DNA of 64,000 bases, taken from Massariosphaeria phaeospora. Its lineage: Eukaryota > Ascomycota > Dothideomycetes > Pleosporales. The translations under genes were made by a program, and so were the position numbers. Below, in pieces: positions 1 to 10,865 of this stretch. The notes beneath the pieces are model-generated. The model did not search any database and had not been told where the DNA came from. It saw only the letters and a program-made list of their open reading frames with translations. Location of the stretch: the NCBI GenBank assembly GCA_011032825.1, contig JAADJZ010000028.1, positions 310,001 through 374,000 on the forward strand, given 5' to 3'. Position 1 is the first letter of the stretch. Every line of letters starts with the position of its first letter.

Positions 1-1309
1 CGAATGTGGTGGTAGGGCGTAAACGGATGCGGCAGTGGGGACAGCGGTGGGGGTTGATGGCGATATCTACGGCTGTTTTTGTTAGCGGGGAAGGGGGAGG
101 CATGGTGGTTGCGGTGGTGTTTCAATCTTCAGATCGCGGTGGCAGTAGTCGAGGGCGTGAGCAATGTCGTGGTGGAGAAATCGGGTGCTGGATCCTCGTT
201 AGTGTGCATATAAAGATAGCACGCCTCGAAAAGATACGTACGCAGTGCCCTTCAAGTCGTGTGTCAAAAGTGTCTTGAGTGTGTGCGGAAGTGGGTGTTG
301 CGGAACAGGAGGGGCAGCGGGCTCCTTGTTTATATATGTTTCTTCGGGCGATGACTCAGTGATCGATCTGTCTTCGGGCGATGACTTAGTGATCGATCTA
401 TCTTCGGTGGGTGGTTCGACAAGTACCGGAACCACGATCCGAGAATCGTCACGTTTTGGGTACTATGACTCCGATATCACTCCGATAGGCTGCTGCGAAT
501 TTTCTAGTCATAAGTTTACGTGAGTATCGACGAGGTTCTTTGCTTGAAGGGGCTCGGCGCACACGGAGGCTTTGGTACGTGTTCTAATTGAAACCACGTG
601 ATTTGTGTTCTGAGATACGAGGGGCTTTGATCTCATCTTTGTGTACTAGCTAAACCCAAAAAAACCATAGAATCATGTCCGTTTTCGCCCATTGTCCATG
701 CGTAGTTTCCGTAGAATTAATGGCACACACTACTACACGTCAGTCGGTCACTAGATGGTTACTAAATTGTGGGTGTCCTCAGCATATCTTTCCAAGTGTA
801 CCAACACCCAACACCCAACACCGTCCTTGCATAATTCTCAACTGTTTGTACCACGATCCGCGAATAACATTGGAACGGACTTCTCGCATGATCGGTAGAA
901 TAAGCACGAGACTATTTTAGTTTTGAGGATCTGGTATGTGCCATGGTTAAAGTCCACGCATGGGACATCGGAGTCATCTTGACGAACCATGGTTCTGAGA
1001 GTGCAACTCCACAAAATGGCCACCCACTCAGCCTACGCAGAAAACAAACGAGGCTCCCCCTGAGCATGCACGCAAACTCTTATAAACCTATGGGACGAAT
1101 TATGAAATCACTTTCTTGATTGGCCCACTATACACTCCACTAGTCAACATCAAGCAGACATGTACATGTCCAAAATAATGCACTTACAGAAGTTGGTTGA
1201 AGCCATAATAACTAACAAGACGAAAGTGCATCCAGTGCACAATGCCCGACACGATGCCTTCCTGAACGCCTTTCCACACCATACAAACCAACCTAACCCT
1301 CCGCTCCAT
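1..1309. other. Gene-free stretch at left edge
   Basis: I found no convincing coding region here. Several short open frames on both strands lack a recognisable domain and have no splice partner that extends them. The only structure seen is a 30-bp tandem repeat near 341-410, listed separately. A gene running in from the left of the window cannot be excluded. Confidence 0.5.
341..410. repeat. 30-bp tandem repeat, about 2.3 copies
   Basis: Units start at 341, 371 and 401. The first two are identical except for two positions; the third is partial. On the + strand the repeat is open and would encode two SSGDD-x-VIDL units inside a 92-codon open frame (245-523). On the - strand it is open too. 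There is no independent evidence that either frame is expressed. Confidence 0.85.
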
Positions 1310-1789
1310 CTACCCCGTCTTCTCCCAAACCATCGCATCATCATCCCACCTCAGCTCCACCTTCTCCACGACATCCTCCGCCCTCACCTCATTCTTCAAT
1401 AACGACGGCCCATTCGGCATGCTGGCTCCGTACTTCAACTTGACGCGCCAGAAGCGCTTCATGTGCCGGCGATTCTGTTTCTTTTTGATTGGGGTCCTGT
1501 CGCTGAAGAGGAAGCGCAGAGCCACGTAGGTGCCTTTGGTGGGCGGGAGGAGGTGCGAGATGCAGGGGGGTTGGTTTGGACGGGCGCAGGGGCCGTGGAT
1601 GGGGTCGAAGGCGGGGGCGGGGAGTTCGGCGGCGGTGAGGGTGTGGGAGGGGGTGGAGTAGCTGCTAGAGTTGGTGCTGGAGCTGGAGCTGGATCTAGAG
1701 GAGCTGAATATGGACGGGGTTTCGGTGTCGGTGTCGGTTGCGGTTGAGGTCGCGGTCGCGGTCTGGGAAGAAGCGGGTGAGTCGTCCAT
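1310..1789 (-). CDS. Small hypothetical protein, Ser/Thr-rich N-terminus
   Basis: A single open frame of 159 codons. Residues 1-60 are almost only Ser, Thr, Ala and Pro and should be disordered. The C-terminal 90 residues look folded or nucleic-acid binding, with a basic stretch (KKKQNRRHMKRFW) followed by a hydrophobic and acidic segment ending WEKTG. I do not recognise the family. An overlapping frame on the same strand (1459-2007) is Pro-rich and less protein-like, so this frame is preferred. The start is the only Met before the Ser-rich tract. It lies on the same strand as the acidic tail-anchored gene that starts 1.6 kb to its right. Confidence 0.45.
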   Translation of the reverse strand: MDDSPASSQTATATSTATDTDTETPSIFSSSRSSSSSSTNSSSYSTPSHTLTAAELPAPAFDPIHGPCARPNQPPCISHLLPPTKGTYVALRFLFSDRTPIKKKQNRRHMKRFWRVKLKYGASMPNGPSLLKNEVRAEDVVEKVELRWDDDAMVWEKTG

Positions 1790-1968
1790 TGTGTGCGGAG
1801 AATAGATATGTGGATACGGGGAATTCGAGGTAGATGGTGTTGAACGTTTATAAAGATACAGGGGGCGACTGAATGTGAGAGGTCAGCATTGTGGAAGCAC
1901 AGTGTAGGAATGAAAACTATGTGTACATTGAGAAAACAATACTCTACCATAAGAGTGCAGGACGCCGT

Positions 1969-2250
1969 TACAATGCATAAGACCCGGGTATCCGCCACCA
2001 TGACCACACCAGAAAATGCATACTCAAGAACGCCGACGCCTGAACAGACTGCCCTGCCGCGCTACCAATGCATAAGACCAAGATATCCGCTGCCATCATG
2101 CCACCTAAACACGCAAATTCAGGAACGCTGACGCTAATAAACCGCCGAGCCGCAACTACCAATGTATAGGATCAAGATAGCGCCGCCATAAATCCCACCT
2201 AAACGGGCAAACTCAAGAACGTCGACGCCAAAACAGACCGCCCACCACAG
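1969..2250. repeat. 94-bp tandem triplication
   Basis: Three degenerate copies start at 1969, 2063 and 2157, each with a TAC(C)AATG-T/C-ATA start and a CTCAAGAACG-like core. The third copy overlaps the last codons and stop of the acidic membrane-anchored protein gene on the - strand, and copies one and two lie in its 3' flank. Copies one and two still hold recognisable versions of the gene's terminal codons, so the unit appears to be a duplicated gene end plus UTR. Confidence 0.8.
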
Positions 2251-3403
2251 CCACAGCGACCAAACCCGCAGTCCACGTAACTGTGTTCGAGAGCCAAGGC
2301 GCAGACGCAGGGGCTCCGCCGTCCACACTGTCACCCTCATCTTCCGTCACACCCGGCAGCAGCGAAGCAGGAGCTTCCACATCCAAAGCCACAGCTGGAT
2401 CCGCAGCATGGCAGCAGTCGAACACAAACGCTGCGAAGCCTTTATTGTGGCCGAAAAGATCGCGAGGGGAGATCGAGAGCAGTGGTTTGTAGGAGCACGG
2501 CCCGTGGGACTCGAGAGGGATTGCAACATCGTCATCAGTGCAGTCCTATAAGTTTATGATTAGCATCATCATCACCTATAGGGGTGGTTCAGTTGGAGGA
2601 CTTACTTTTGCAACCTCGTCTTCGTCGTCTGATAGAGGAGGCGAGGTATCCGTGGTCGAAGGCGCGCTCGACGATGTGGTTGATACCGGCCGAGTCTCCG
2701 GAGTTGGAACCTCTTCGATGACCGGTACGTCTTCTTCAATGAGAGGGATGTCCTCTTCCACAGCCGGTACGTCTTCCACAGCTGCCATTTCCTCTTCCAC
2801 GGCGCGTGTATCCTCTTCCACGACCAGCATTCCCTCTTCTTCCACCATCTTCACCTCCTCCCGAAGCAGCGAACCCTTGTACAGCAACGGCGTCTCCGAA
2901 TACCCAACGAGCAACTTATACTTCTTCCACGAAGCCGAATACTCATACCGCTTGGCCGGGTCCGCACTCCGCGACATCTCCGGGTACGCAGGCGGCGCCT
3001 CCTTCTCGATATCCGGATGCAGGCGCCCGGCGACAATCGAGAACTCGACGTGCCAGTCCTCGCTGCCGTTGCCATAGTAGCGCTTCATCGCCTGCAGGTA
3101 CGTCTCGGCGGCTTCTTGTGCCGACTGCGCGGGCTCGTCGTCGCTCTCGGCGGATTCTTGTGTCGACGGCGCGGGCTCGTCGTTGACCTCGCTGGTGCCA
3201 TCTGTGCTGACGAGGCAGGTGGCCGTAGCGGCCAGGCCGTCGTCGTCGTCGAGCGCCGGCGGGAGCTGCAGCGGGCCGAGGTCGTCGATGGTGGGGGCTT
3301 TCATGGCGCCGTTCTGCGCGATGCAGTCCTCGAGCGTCCATTCGTCGTCGTCGTCGTCGGCCCAGGAGAAATTGGGGGTGGGGCGCATGCTGATTGAAGA
3401 CAT
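2213..3403 (-). CDS. Acidic tail-anchored membrane protein, unknown function
   Basis: Two exons: 3403-2606 and 2545-2213. The intron (2546-2605) has donor GTAAGT, branch GCTAATC and acceptor TATAG, and the join is phase 0, giving about 376 residues. The N-terminal part is acidic (ADDDDDEWTLEDC), followed by a predicted globular stretch with many Tyr (YLQAMKRYYGNG, YEYSASWKKYKLLVGY). Next come Glu/Val/Pro repeats (VEED, IEED), a Ser-rich linker, and a C-terminal hydrophobic helix (WTAGLVAVAVVGGLFW) ending in WRRRS. One helix followed by a basic tip is the layout of a tail-anchored protein facing the cytosol. An upstream Met in the same frame (3757) would add 118 residues but looks like 5' leader. 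Not a family I know. Confidence 0.7.
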
Positions 3404-4739
3404 CTTTTGGGGATGTCGAGAGCGGGATTGGGTATGGGGGTAGAAGTGTGTGTATGTGTCTAGTTGTAGACGAAAGGTGGCGGCTCTGGGATGTTGAGCT
3501 GGAAGGTCGGAAGATGTGTGTTTTGAGTGGGGGTGTGTTTGGATCGGAGGGAAGAGGTGCGGGTGTTGCGATAAAAGGTCCACTGCGTTGCGCCTGCTCG
3601 GTTGAGTGGGTGAGTATCGTCCCGACGACGTTCCGGTGGAAGCGAAGCAGCTGCTTTCTATCGGTGGAGTGAAAGCTGGACGGTTGTGTCGGGTTGTATA
3701 TGATCCAGTCTTCTCACAGACGGTATGCACTGTGCACCCACACGACGACCACCCCACTTAGTTTACGTAGAATGCACACAGTTCCTGTAGACGCAACTTT
3801 CGCATGTCTTGATGTGGAAAGTACCTTGACGCTGAAGACAGAAAGAAAATTTGTCTGTGAATGAAGCCAACGGAAGACACATTGAGGAATCATAGCGCAA
3901 ATTTCCTGAGGAAATGTGACATGATTCCTCGCTACCGAGTAAAACGCAGAAAATCAAATACAGGGAGAACACCATAATAATTTTCACACAAAGAAATTGT
4001 CGCGGGGCCTGGACTCGCTCAAACCTCCCGGGGTGTATGGCCGGCTTCACCCAACACTTCTGTAATCTGCGAATCCTTGTGCGGACCTCAAATTCCAAGA
4101 CTTTGCTCCAACCATGCCATGACTTCGAGCAGATACGGACATGTTTGGACCGACCATAGGGGAACATTGTTAATGTGGGATTTAGAAGACGTCAAATTCC
4201 CCGTGCGAAAGGTTTCCGACCAGAATCTTCAGCTATCTCAACCCCCTCGCAAGAGATCCCATGCGACTCAACAACAATATTTTTCAGCGTGCGTCGTGTG
4301 AATTTTCGTTCTTGTTTGGAACCGAGCTGTCAGAACCGCGGTTGATCTGCCGCGAGGCCACATGTGCCATTCCCACTACCTGGTTACTACATTGTAAGCG
4401 TACACAACTAGTCTTACGATAAAGTAGAGAAAAGACTAAGTATGCACTTGGTCAGACAGAAATACAGTTCCAGACATGGTAGCCAATACTAGGAGAAATG
4501 TTCAAGGATGCACATTCGAGAGCTGGAAAGCTAATTGTACTGTGATGATCACACTCAATTAGGACAAATAGATAGTGCCAGGAGTGTGAAGGTGTAGACA
4601 ACAGGAAGTGTGATGGCAAAGAAAATTGTACGTTATACCTGTTAGCAGGTTTGAAAATTGCGCCCTTGACGACGAGACAACCTTAGACTCACAAATAGAA
4701 CTTGAACAATACGTCGCAGTACAGCCAGTCATTCCAAAG
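3404..4739. other. Intergenic, no gene seen
   Basis: About 1.3 kb between the acidic membrane-protein gene and the F-box-like gene, both on the - strand. A 134-codon - strand frame (3763-4167) and a 74-codon + strand frame have no domain, no family look and poor amino acid make-up. It presumably holds the promoter and leader of the left gene and the 3' UTR of the right one. Confidence 0.5.
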
Positions 4740-5912
4740 TCAACAAAGCTCCCCCTCCTCAATTTTCTTCCCGTCCATGTCATCGAAGTCGAATACTAGT
4801 CCCTCACACCAACCACAAACCACACCATTACAAGACCTCCCACGGTCTTCAAATGAGTCCAACTGAGTTCCACATAAGCAAAACTCAGCGTTTGGGCGTA
4901 GTCGCAGATTCCTGACAGAACGACATAAATCTACATCGGCCTGTATCTCCGCATAGCGCGAATCAAGACTCGGAGGTAGTCTTGACTCGACTTCTTTAGC
5001 GTACTTTTCATCCGCAGCCCGCTCGTCCAGGTGACATTTCAGGCAGATCCAACGGTTAACGAAGCGCTTAGCTAATATACAGGCGCACGTCTTGCGGTTC
5101 TTTACTTCCTCGTAGCAAGTGAGGCATAGGAACCGCTTTCGGGCTTGGGTGACAAGATTGAACGGGTGGAGGGTCACAAGTTCTTGAATATCGACTAGAG
5201 GCCCGATGTATGTGATGGCGCTGAAACCAAGGTTCACGTTCAAGATCTTTTCAAGACGTTGGGGCTCTGTAAAATTATCGGAGAAACGCAGCGATTCACT
5301 GACTCCACCGATCTCGTGAGTACCGTAGCCGAGATCGTTGTGGGTCGACTGGTGTGTGCCTCTCAATTTCCATAGATCTCTACTGTGGCTATTTCCAGGG
5401 GGTACAATAATGCGTGGATCGGATTCCAGAAAGGCGTAACCAAGGTAGGTAAAATCTTGACCCGGCTGAAGCCAAGTACCGGGGACCGCTGCAGGATAAA
5501 ACAAGCATTGATACACGGCATGAAGTCGACATTCGTTGCAGACCTTGGCCAGGCATGTGTCGCAGAGTTGTGAGACGACGGATTGGTCATGGGCTCCACA
5601 TTTGGCTAGGTTTTCGATGGAGTCCGGAGAAAACTGCGAATGTAACTGGGGATCTTCATAGAACTCCCCAGATAAAAGATGAGGAGGCTGATGGAATCTC
5701 CCCCGGATACGCATGCCCACACCATCACAATGGGTTTCCTCGAAGTACTTCTTCCTGGTTTTAGCGGTGGCGAGTATTTGATTGTGTAGTTGTCGACAGG
5801 TCATGCCCAGGTGGGCCATGTCTCTCGAAGTCGAATAGCTCGCAATCATAAGCATGAGTTCTGCCGGTAGATCACTAGACCCTGCAGGAGGTCTTTGGTT
5901 TCCACTAGCCAT
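4740..5912 (-). CDS. F-box-like protein with Cys-rich C-terminal region
   Basis: Single exon, 390 residues. Residues about 14-60 fit an F-box start (LPAELMLMIASY, then HLGMTCRQLHNQI), which in other proteins binds Skp1 in an SCF ubiquitin ligase. The rest carries three Cys clusters that could bind zinc: CDTCLAKVCNEC, then CLTCYEEV..CAC..ICLKCH, then CLCGTQ..CNGVVCGWCEG. This arrangement occurs in many lineage-expanded fungal F-box proteins of unknown target. The start is the first Met before the F-box, and no introns are needed. It is divergent from the dehydrogenase gene, 740 bp away. The F-box call rests on short motifs only. Confidence 0.65.
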   Translation of the reverse strand: MASGNQRPPAGSSDLPAELMLMIASYSTSRDMAHLGMTCRQLHNQILATAKTRKKYFEETHCDGVGMRIRGRFHQPPHLLSGEFYEDPQLHSQFSPDSIENLAKCGAHDQSVVSQLCDTCLAKVCNECRLHAVYQCLFYPAAVPGTWLQPGQDFTYLGYAFLESDPRIIVPPGNSHSRDLWKLRGTHQSTHNDLGYGTHEIGGVSESLRFSDNFTEPQRLEKILNVNLGFSAITYIGPLVDIQELVTLHPFNLVTQARKRFLCLTCYEEVKNRKTCACILAKRFVNRWICLKCHLDERAADEKYAKEVESRLPPSLDSRYAEIQADVDLCRSVRNLRLRPNAEFCLCGTQLDSFEDRGRSCNGVVCGWCEGLVFDFDDMDGKKIEEGELC

Positions 5913-6652
5913 GGTGAATAGAAGGGAGCAATGTTATTTTGCAAGTATGTAGGAATGAACCTTGTTTCACCCACTCAGGCCATGCTGAGTACAAATGAGG
6001 CTTGTCGTAATGAGTCCGCGAAAACTTTGGATCTTCGATCTAGCGGGAACGCTGAGGATTTAAGATGTCCAGAAGGTTTGTGCTTGAGGATACAATCTGC
6101 GGCGTGACTACAGTGTGTCAGTTACCCTGCAAAACTACTATACACTTCCGTTGATTGTTGGTGGATTCCATGGCTCGTGGCCCGATCAGAACGTTCATAT
6201 ACAAACTCCATAGGGTATCGTGCCCACCGAGGAGTTCAGAATGTCGGACATCGTGATCTGACAAACGGTTAGCACAATGAAAGGCCGCTTTCTGTAGTTC
6301 CCGATCAAAGCCACTCGGAATGAAATCCCATCGAGGACCAAGAAAGGCCATCATAATGAATACAGCACTTACACAACATAGCCACTACTCAGATATGCGG
6401 TTTCACTTGAAATCGTAGATGATGTATTGTGATAAGGAAGAATGAGTGTACGTGAAGCCGGAGAGATGTCGTCCCCTCATCGCGCTTACCCCTTCCATCC
6501 TAACCTTGACGCACCTACCTGACTCGCGCACGGAAACATATCCGAGGTCTATCCCTCCCCACCACATCCATCTCAACACCCGCCGACCTCGCAACTGCAT
6601 ATATCCACCTGCAAAAAGCACTTGCCACGCACTCAGTTCCCTTATCCCTCGC
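5913..6652. promoter_or_regulatory. Divergent intergenic region
   Basis: 740 bp separates the start of the F-box-like gene (-) from the start of the dehydrogenase gene (+). The right 150 bp is pyrimidine-rich (many CCC, CATCC), typical of fungal leaders. A 78-codon - strand frame at 6118-6354 has no support. No specific binding site can be claimed. Confidence 0.4.
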
Positions 6653-7769
6653 ATGCACAAGCTCTCCCGCTTTCTCCCAACCTTACCAACCCTCCTACGA
6701 ACGCCCCTCCTCTCCCCCACCACCCAGCTACCCCGCGTCCTGTCCCCCATCTCCCACCACACCCACACCCCCAGCATGTCCACCATGGCGTCCCGCCTGC
6801 GCGGCAAAACCATCCTCATAACCGGCGCGAGCTCCGGCATCGGCAAATCCACGGCTCTCGAGTTCGCGCGCACGCAGCCCGACGACCTGAAGCTGATACT
6901 CACGGCGCGCCGCCTCGACACGCTGAAAGAGCTCGCCGCCGAGATCGCGCAGTTCGCGCAGGGCGTCAAGGTGCTGCCTGTGAAGCTCGATGTGTCGAGT
7001 CCGGAGGAGGTGGGCGCGTTTGTGGGGAATTTGCCGGAGGAGTTCAAGGGGGTGGATGTGTTGGTGAATAATGCGTGAGTCTGGCGCATCTTTTTTCCCG
7101 GGCTGGTTTCTACACTCTACGGGGGGAGTTGCACTTGCAATTGCAAGTGTGAATACAAGCAAAACAAAGCTAACACCCCGCGCAACCCAGCGGCCTCGTC
7201 AAAGGCGTCGCGCAAGCCCCCTCCATCGCCCCCGCCGACATAACCACCATGTTCGCCACCAACGTCACAGGCCTAATCGCCATGACGCAAGCCATCCTCC
7301 CGATCTTCCAAGCGCGCGCCGACGGCGGCCACGGCGACATTATCAACATCGGATCCATCGCGGGCCGCGAGTCCTACCCCGGCGGCTCCATCTACTGCGC
7401 GAGCAAAGCCGCCGTACGCTCCTTCACCGACGCGCTGCGCCGCGAGCTGATCGCGTCGCGCATCCGCGTCATGGAGATCGACCCCGGGCAGGTGGAGACG
7501 GAGTTCAGCGTTGTGCGGTTTGGCGGCGATGCCGAGAAGGCGAAGAAGGTGTATGAGGGCGTGGAGCCGTTGACGCCGGAGGATGTGGCCGAGGTGGTGG
7601 TGTTTGCGGCGGGGAGGAGGGAGAATGTGGTTGTGGCGGATGCGTTGGTGTTTCCGAATCATCAGGTACGTTGTCGTGCTGTGGCGGGGCGCTGGGGGTG
7701 TTGCGTGGGGTTTGTGCTGATTGAGACAAGGCTGCGGCGACGGTTATGCATCGGAAGACGGCGCAGTGA
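6653..7769 (+). CDS. NADP-dependent short-chain dehydrogenase (YMR226C-like)
   Basis: Three exons: 6653-7074, 7191-7665 and 7731-7769, 311 residues. The protein is a classical SDR oxidoreductase, closest in pattern to yeast YMR226C and the NADP(+) 3-hydroxy acid/serine 3-dehydrogenases. Visible motifs are the cofactor glycines TGASSGIG (57-64), NNAG at the first splice junction, and the catalytic Ser196 (GSIAG), Tyr209 and Lys213 (YCASK). The last exon is only 13 codons and gives the conserved tail FPNHQ-AAATVMHRK. The N-terminal 41 residues before MSTMASRL (ATG 6776) are Ser/Pro/Arg-rich and could be a mitochondrial targeting extension or simply leader. I cannot choose between the two starts from sequence alone. 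Confidence 0.88.
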
Positions 7770-8057
7770 GAGTGAGAGTGAGAGTGTGATGGGGCTGACG
7801 GTATGCATGCTGGGACGGGTGGTGCTGTGTAGAAAAAGCCGGTGTAGGAGAAGCATCGTTTATAGAAGCCGGTCATGGTGGGATAGACCAGACATACGGA
7901 GGCATCAATGTCCAAAACTTCACACACACCAACACACACACCTAACAAACAATCATGCACTACAGTCGTTTCATACTATCCGACTATCATCCCATCCCGA
8001 CCCTATTTAGAGCACAGGTCCACAGTGTCCCCTCTCCCCCCCTCACTCCCCATCTCT

Positions 8058-8523
8058 CTATTTCTTCGCCGCATCCTTCTTCTTCAAATACGCCTCCTCC
8101 TCCTCCTTGAGCTCCTGATCGATCTTCGCGCCCTTGCTCGGCTCATTCCCGTGCAGCTTGGCCGGCAGCGTGGCGTCCTGCTTCAGCGCGCGCGTCTCCT
8201 CGCTGTCGTGGCTGCCGTCGGCGTCGCGCTGCGACTCGCGCTCGAGCTTGTTGGCGATGGATCGTTCGTCTTCTGTTGGGGACGAGGGGGAGCGAGTCAG
8301 AAAGTTGTGCGGAGCGAGTGGGAGGGAAGAGGAAGGGAAGGGGGAAGCTGGGGCAGAGGTGGAGGTGGGAAGGGGAGAGGAGGGAATGGAACGCACTCGA
8401 GTCCTGTGCCAAATGCGAGTTCTGCTTGCCCTCCTTGAAGCGCTCGGCGCTCTCGGGCTCCTGCTTCTTCTGGTCGTTGGCCTCGTACACGGACGCTTGG
8501 CCGACGTTGGAGTTGCCGGACAT
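8058..8523 (-). CDS. Small hydrophilic conserved fungal protein
   Basis: Two exons: 8523-8397 and 8272-8058, 113 residues. The intron (8273-8396) has donor GTGCGT and acceptor CAACAG. The protein starts MSGNSNVGQASVYEAND, is almost entirely charged or polar (Lys, Glu, Gln, Asp) with no hydrophobic core, and ends KKKDAAKK. It holds the motif LHGNEPSKGA. I recall similar short, disordered proteins across filamentous ascomycetes but know no function. The neighbour to the right, GMP synthase, is on the same strand. Confidence 0.75.
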
Positions 8524-9177
8524 GTTGATTGGCAAGGTAGCTTAAGTTGTCGAGAGATGAGCTAGAAGCTGTGGATTTGGATTGGATTGCAGTGATGGAG
8601 CGTGGAAGCTGAAGTGGGTCGAATTGTGTTGTAGAAGTGTCGTGTGAGGTGAGGAGACCGGAAGTGAGGATATAAAGGCAACGGTGGTGGGTGGATGGTG
8701 CGGTGGGGTTGGAGGGGCTGCAGTATGACGTACAGTACGTCATGAACGCACTGTGGATCACGCATATTTATTTATGTGGGTCGCGTGTGCCCTGTTCGTT
8801 CAGGCACCGTTTTGGTTTGGTAAAAGGCCGTGAATTGCTGCCCGATCGGATGACATTCGCCTCTAAAGGCGGCATGCATTTGTGTTGGAGTTGCGTCAAA
8901 AATTGGCCGTTGTCCATAATGACGGCCATCGGTTTGAAAAAGAAAAAAAACACCTTTCTGGCATGGCACTTGCATCTTAATCGCAGCGCCTGGTACTCCT
9001 GTAGTAACTTGGCTAAGAAAGTGGATATATTGAGACTGACCAGAGCGGTCTTCGGAGGGTATCATATCATGTCATGTCCGAAGTATGTAGTCTATTGTAT
9101 CCCCGCGTGTGACGAAAACCCCAGGATACCACCAAAGCACAAAGCCTCAACTACGTGCACCCTTCGTCTAGAAACGC
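8524..9177. other. Intergenic, no gene seen
   Basis: 654 bp between two - strand genes. A 174-codon + strand frame (8691-9215) runs through it but has an amino acid make-up typical of noncoding DNA (many Cys, Trp, His) and overlaps the last exon of GMP synthase on the other strand. It should hold the promoter of the small hydrophilic protein gene. Confidence 0.5.
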
Positions 9178-10865
9178 CTACTCCATCTCGATCGTGCCCG
9201 GAGGCTTGCTGGTAACTAGACCCTGTCAGCTACACCATTCAATAGGAAAAGGAATCCGTGAAACTTACTGTCGTACACCACGCGGCAAACACCATTCACC
9301 TCGTTCACGATCCGCCGACTGACGTTCTTCAAGAAGGCGCCATCAAACGGATACCAGTCTGCCGTCATAAAGTCCGAAGTCTCGACTGCCCTAAGCGCAA
9401 TCACCTGGCTGTGCACGCGCTGGTCTCCCATCACACCTACAGCCTTGACAGGCAACAGCGCCGCAAATGCCTGGCTGACTTTCCGGTACAGACCCGCTGC
9501 TTTGATCTCCTCGATGAAGATGTAGTCGGCCTCTCTGGCGATGCGCACCTGCTCCGGGGTGACTTCGCCCAGTATACGGATAGCGATTCCGGGACCGGGG
9601 AAAGGGTGTCGCCAGACAAGCTCCTCTGGGATTCCGAGCTTGGTGCCGAGTTCGCGGACCTCGTCTTTGAAGAGCTCGCGGAGGGGTTCGATGAGCTTTA
9701 GGTTCATGTCTTTGGGCAGACCGCCGACGTTGTGGTGGGTTTTGATGGTGGCGGAGGGGCCTTTGAACGAGATGCTCTCGATGACGTCCGGGTAGAGGGT
9801 GCCTTGAAGCAGCCACTCGATGTCGCCGGCTTTACTCGAGCCTTGTGCTTCGGCGGCGATGTTCTTTGCTGTCTCTTGGAAGACTTCGATGAACGTGTTG
9901 CCGATGATCTTCCTCTTCTTCTCGGGGTCGTCCGTCACGCCCTTGAGTCGCCCCAAGAAGCGTTCCGATGCGTCGATGACGGTGAGGTTTATGCCTAGCC
10001 CAGCAGTCAGTGTCTCCTTGACCTGCTTGGCTTCGTTCAGCCGCAGGACGCCATTGTCGACCAGGACAGCATGGAATCGGTCTCCGATAGCCTCCTGCAT
10101 CAGCTTCGCAGCGACCGTGGAGTCTACACCACCACTGACGGCGCCAATGACTTGGCCCTTGTCCCCCACCAGAGCCCGGATGCGCGCAATTTCTTGGTCG
10201 ACGAATTTGCCCATGGTCCAATCCGTCCTCGCCTGGCAGATGTCGACGGCGAAGTTTTTGAGTATGACCTTGCCTTTTGGCGTATGTGTAACCTCGGGGT
10301 GGAACTGGATGCCATACAATGGCTTCGTCTTGTGCGCCATGCCCGCAAACGGCGCATTCGACGTCGTCGCAACAGACACAAAGTCCTCAGGCAGATGGCT
10401 CAGCTTGTCGCCGTGGCTCATCCACACCTCGACATCGTCTTCGACATCCTTGAACAGCTTGTCCACATGTCCGCCCGCCTCGCCATCCCCATGCCTCTTA
10501 ATCTTCAGATACGCGTGGCCGTACTCGCGCTTCTCGCCGGCAAGCACGTTCTTGCCAAACGTCCAAGCGATCTCCTGTAGTCCGTAGCATATTCCCAAGA
10601 TGGGCACGTTCAGCTCGAAGACTGCGGGATCGACATGCGGCGCATCGTCCCAGTACACCGAGTACGGTCCGCCAGACAGGATCACGCCTTTGGGAGTCCA
10701 GTCGAGCTCGGCGAGCTTCTGCGTGCACGGGAGCATCTCGCAGTAGACATTGAGCTCGCGCAGCCGCCGCGTGATGAGATGCGAATATTGGGAGCCGAAA
10801 TCGAGTACGAGGATGGTGTCGAACGTCTTGTGCGGAGGGATCGGATCGGAGCCGTCGGTCGCCAT
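9178..10865 (-). CDS. GUA1: GMP synthase (glutamine-hydrolysing)
   Basis: Two exons: 10865-9269 and 9215-9178, 544 residues. It makes GMP from XMP, ATP and glutamine in the cytosol, the last step of guanine nucleotide synthesis. The N-terminal class I amidotransferase has the nucleophile Cys93 in GICYGLQE and the His/Glu pair in FHPEV. The ATP pyrophosphatase domain carries the P-loop SGGVDST near residue 240, and the C-terminal dimerisation domain follows. A 53-bp intron (9216-9268) sits 12 codons from the end; splicing at CTAG restores the conserved tail [12 protein letters not shown]. The frame is open upstream of the chosen Met, but that part overlaps the divergent gene and lacks conservation. 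Length matches fungal homologues. Confidence 0.96.

Noticed and set aside
1459..2007. 182-codon - strand frame overlapping the 159-codon gene
   Set aside because: The Pro-rich stretch is a shadow of the Ser-rich frame, and the rest has no family look.
3763..4167. 134-codon - strand frame
   Set aside because: No recognisable features and composition of noncoding DNA.
6118..6354. 78-codon - strand frame between F-box and dehydrogenase genes
   Set aside because: No partner exon, no domain, lies in a divergent promoter region.
7666..7850. Alternative last exon of the dehydrogenase ending KKPV
   Set aside because: The acceptor at 7729-7730 yields the family-conserved AAATVMHRK tail.
8691..9215. 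174-codon + strand open frame
   Set aside because: No domain, Cys/Trp/His-rich random composition, and it overlaps the last GMP synthase exon on the opposite strand.
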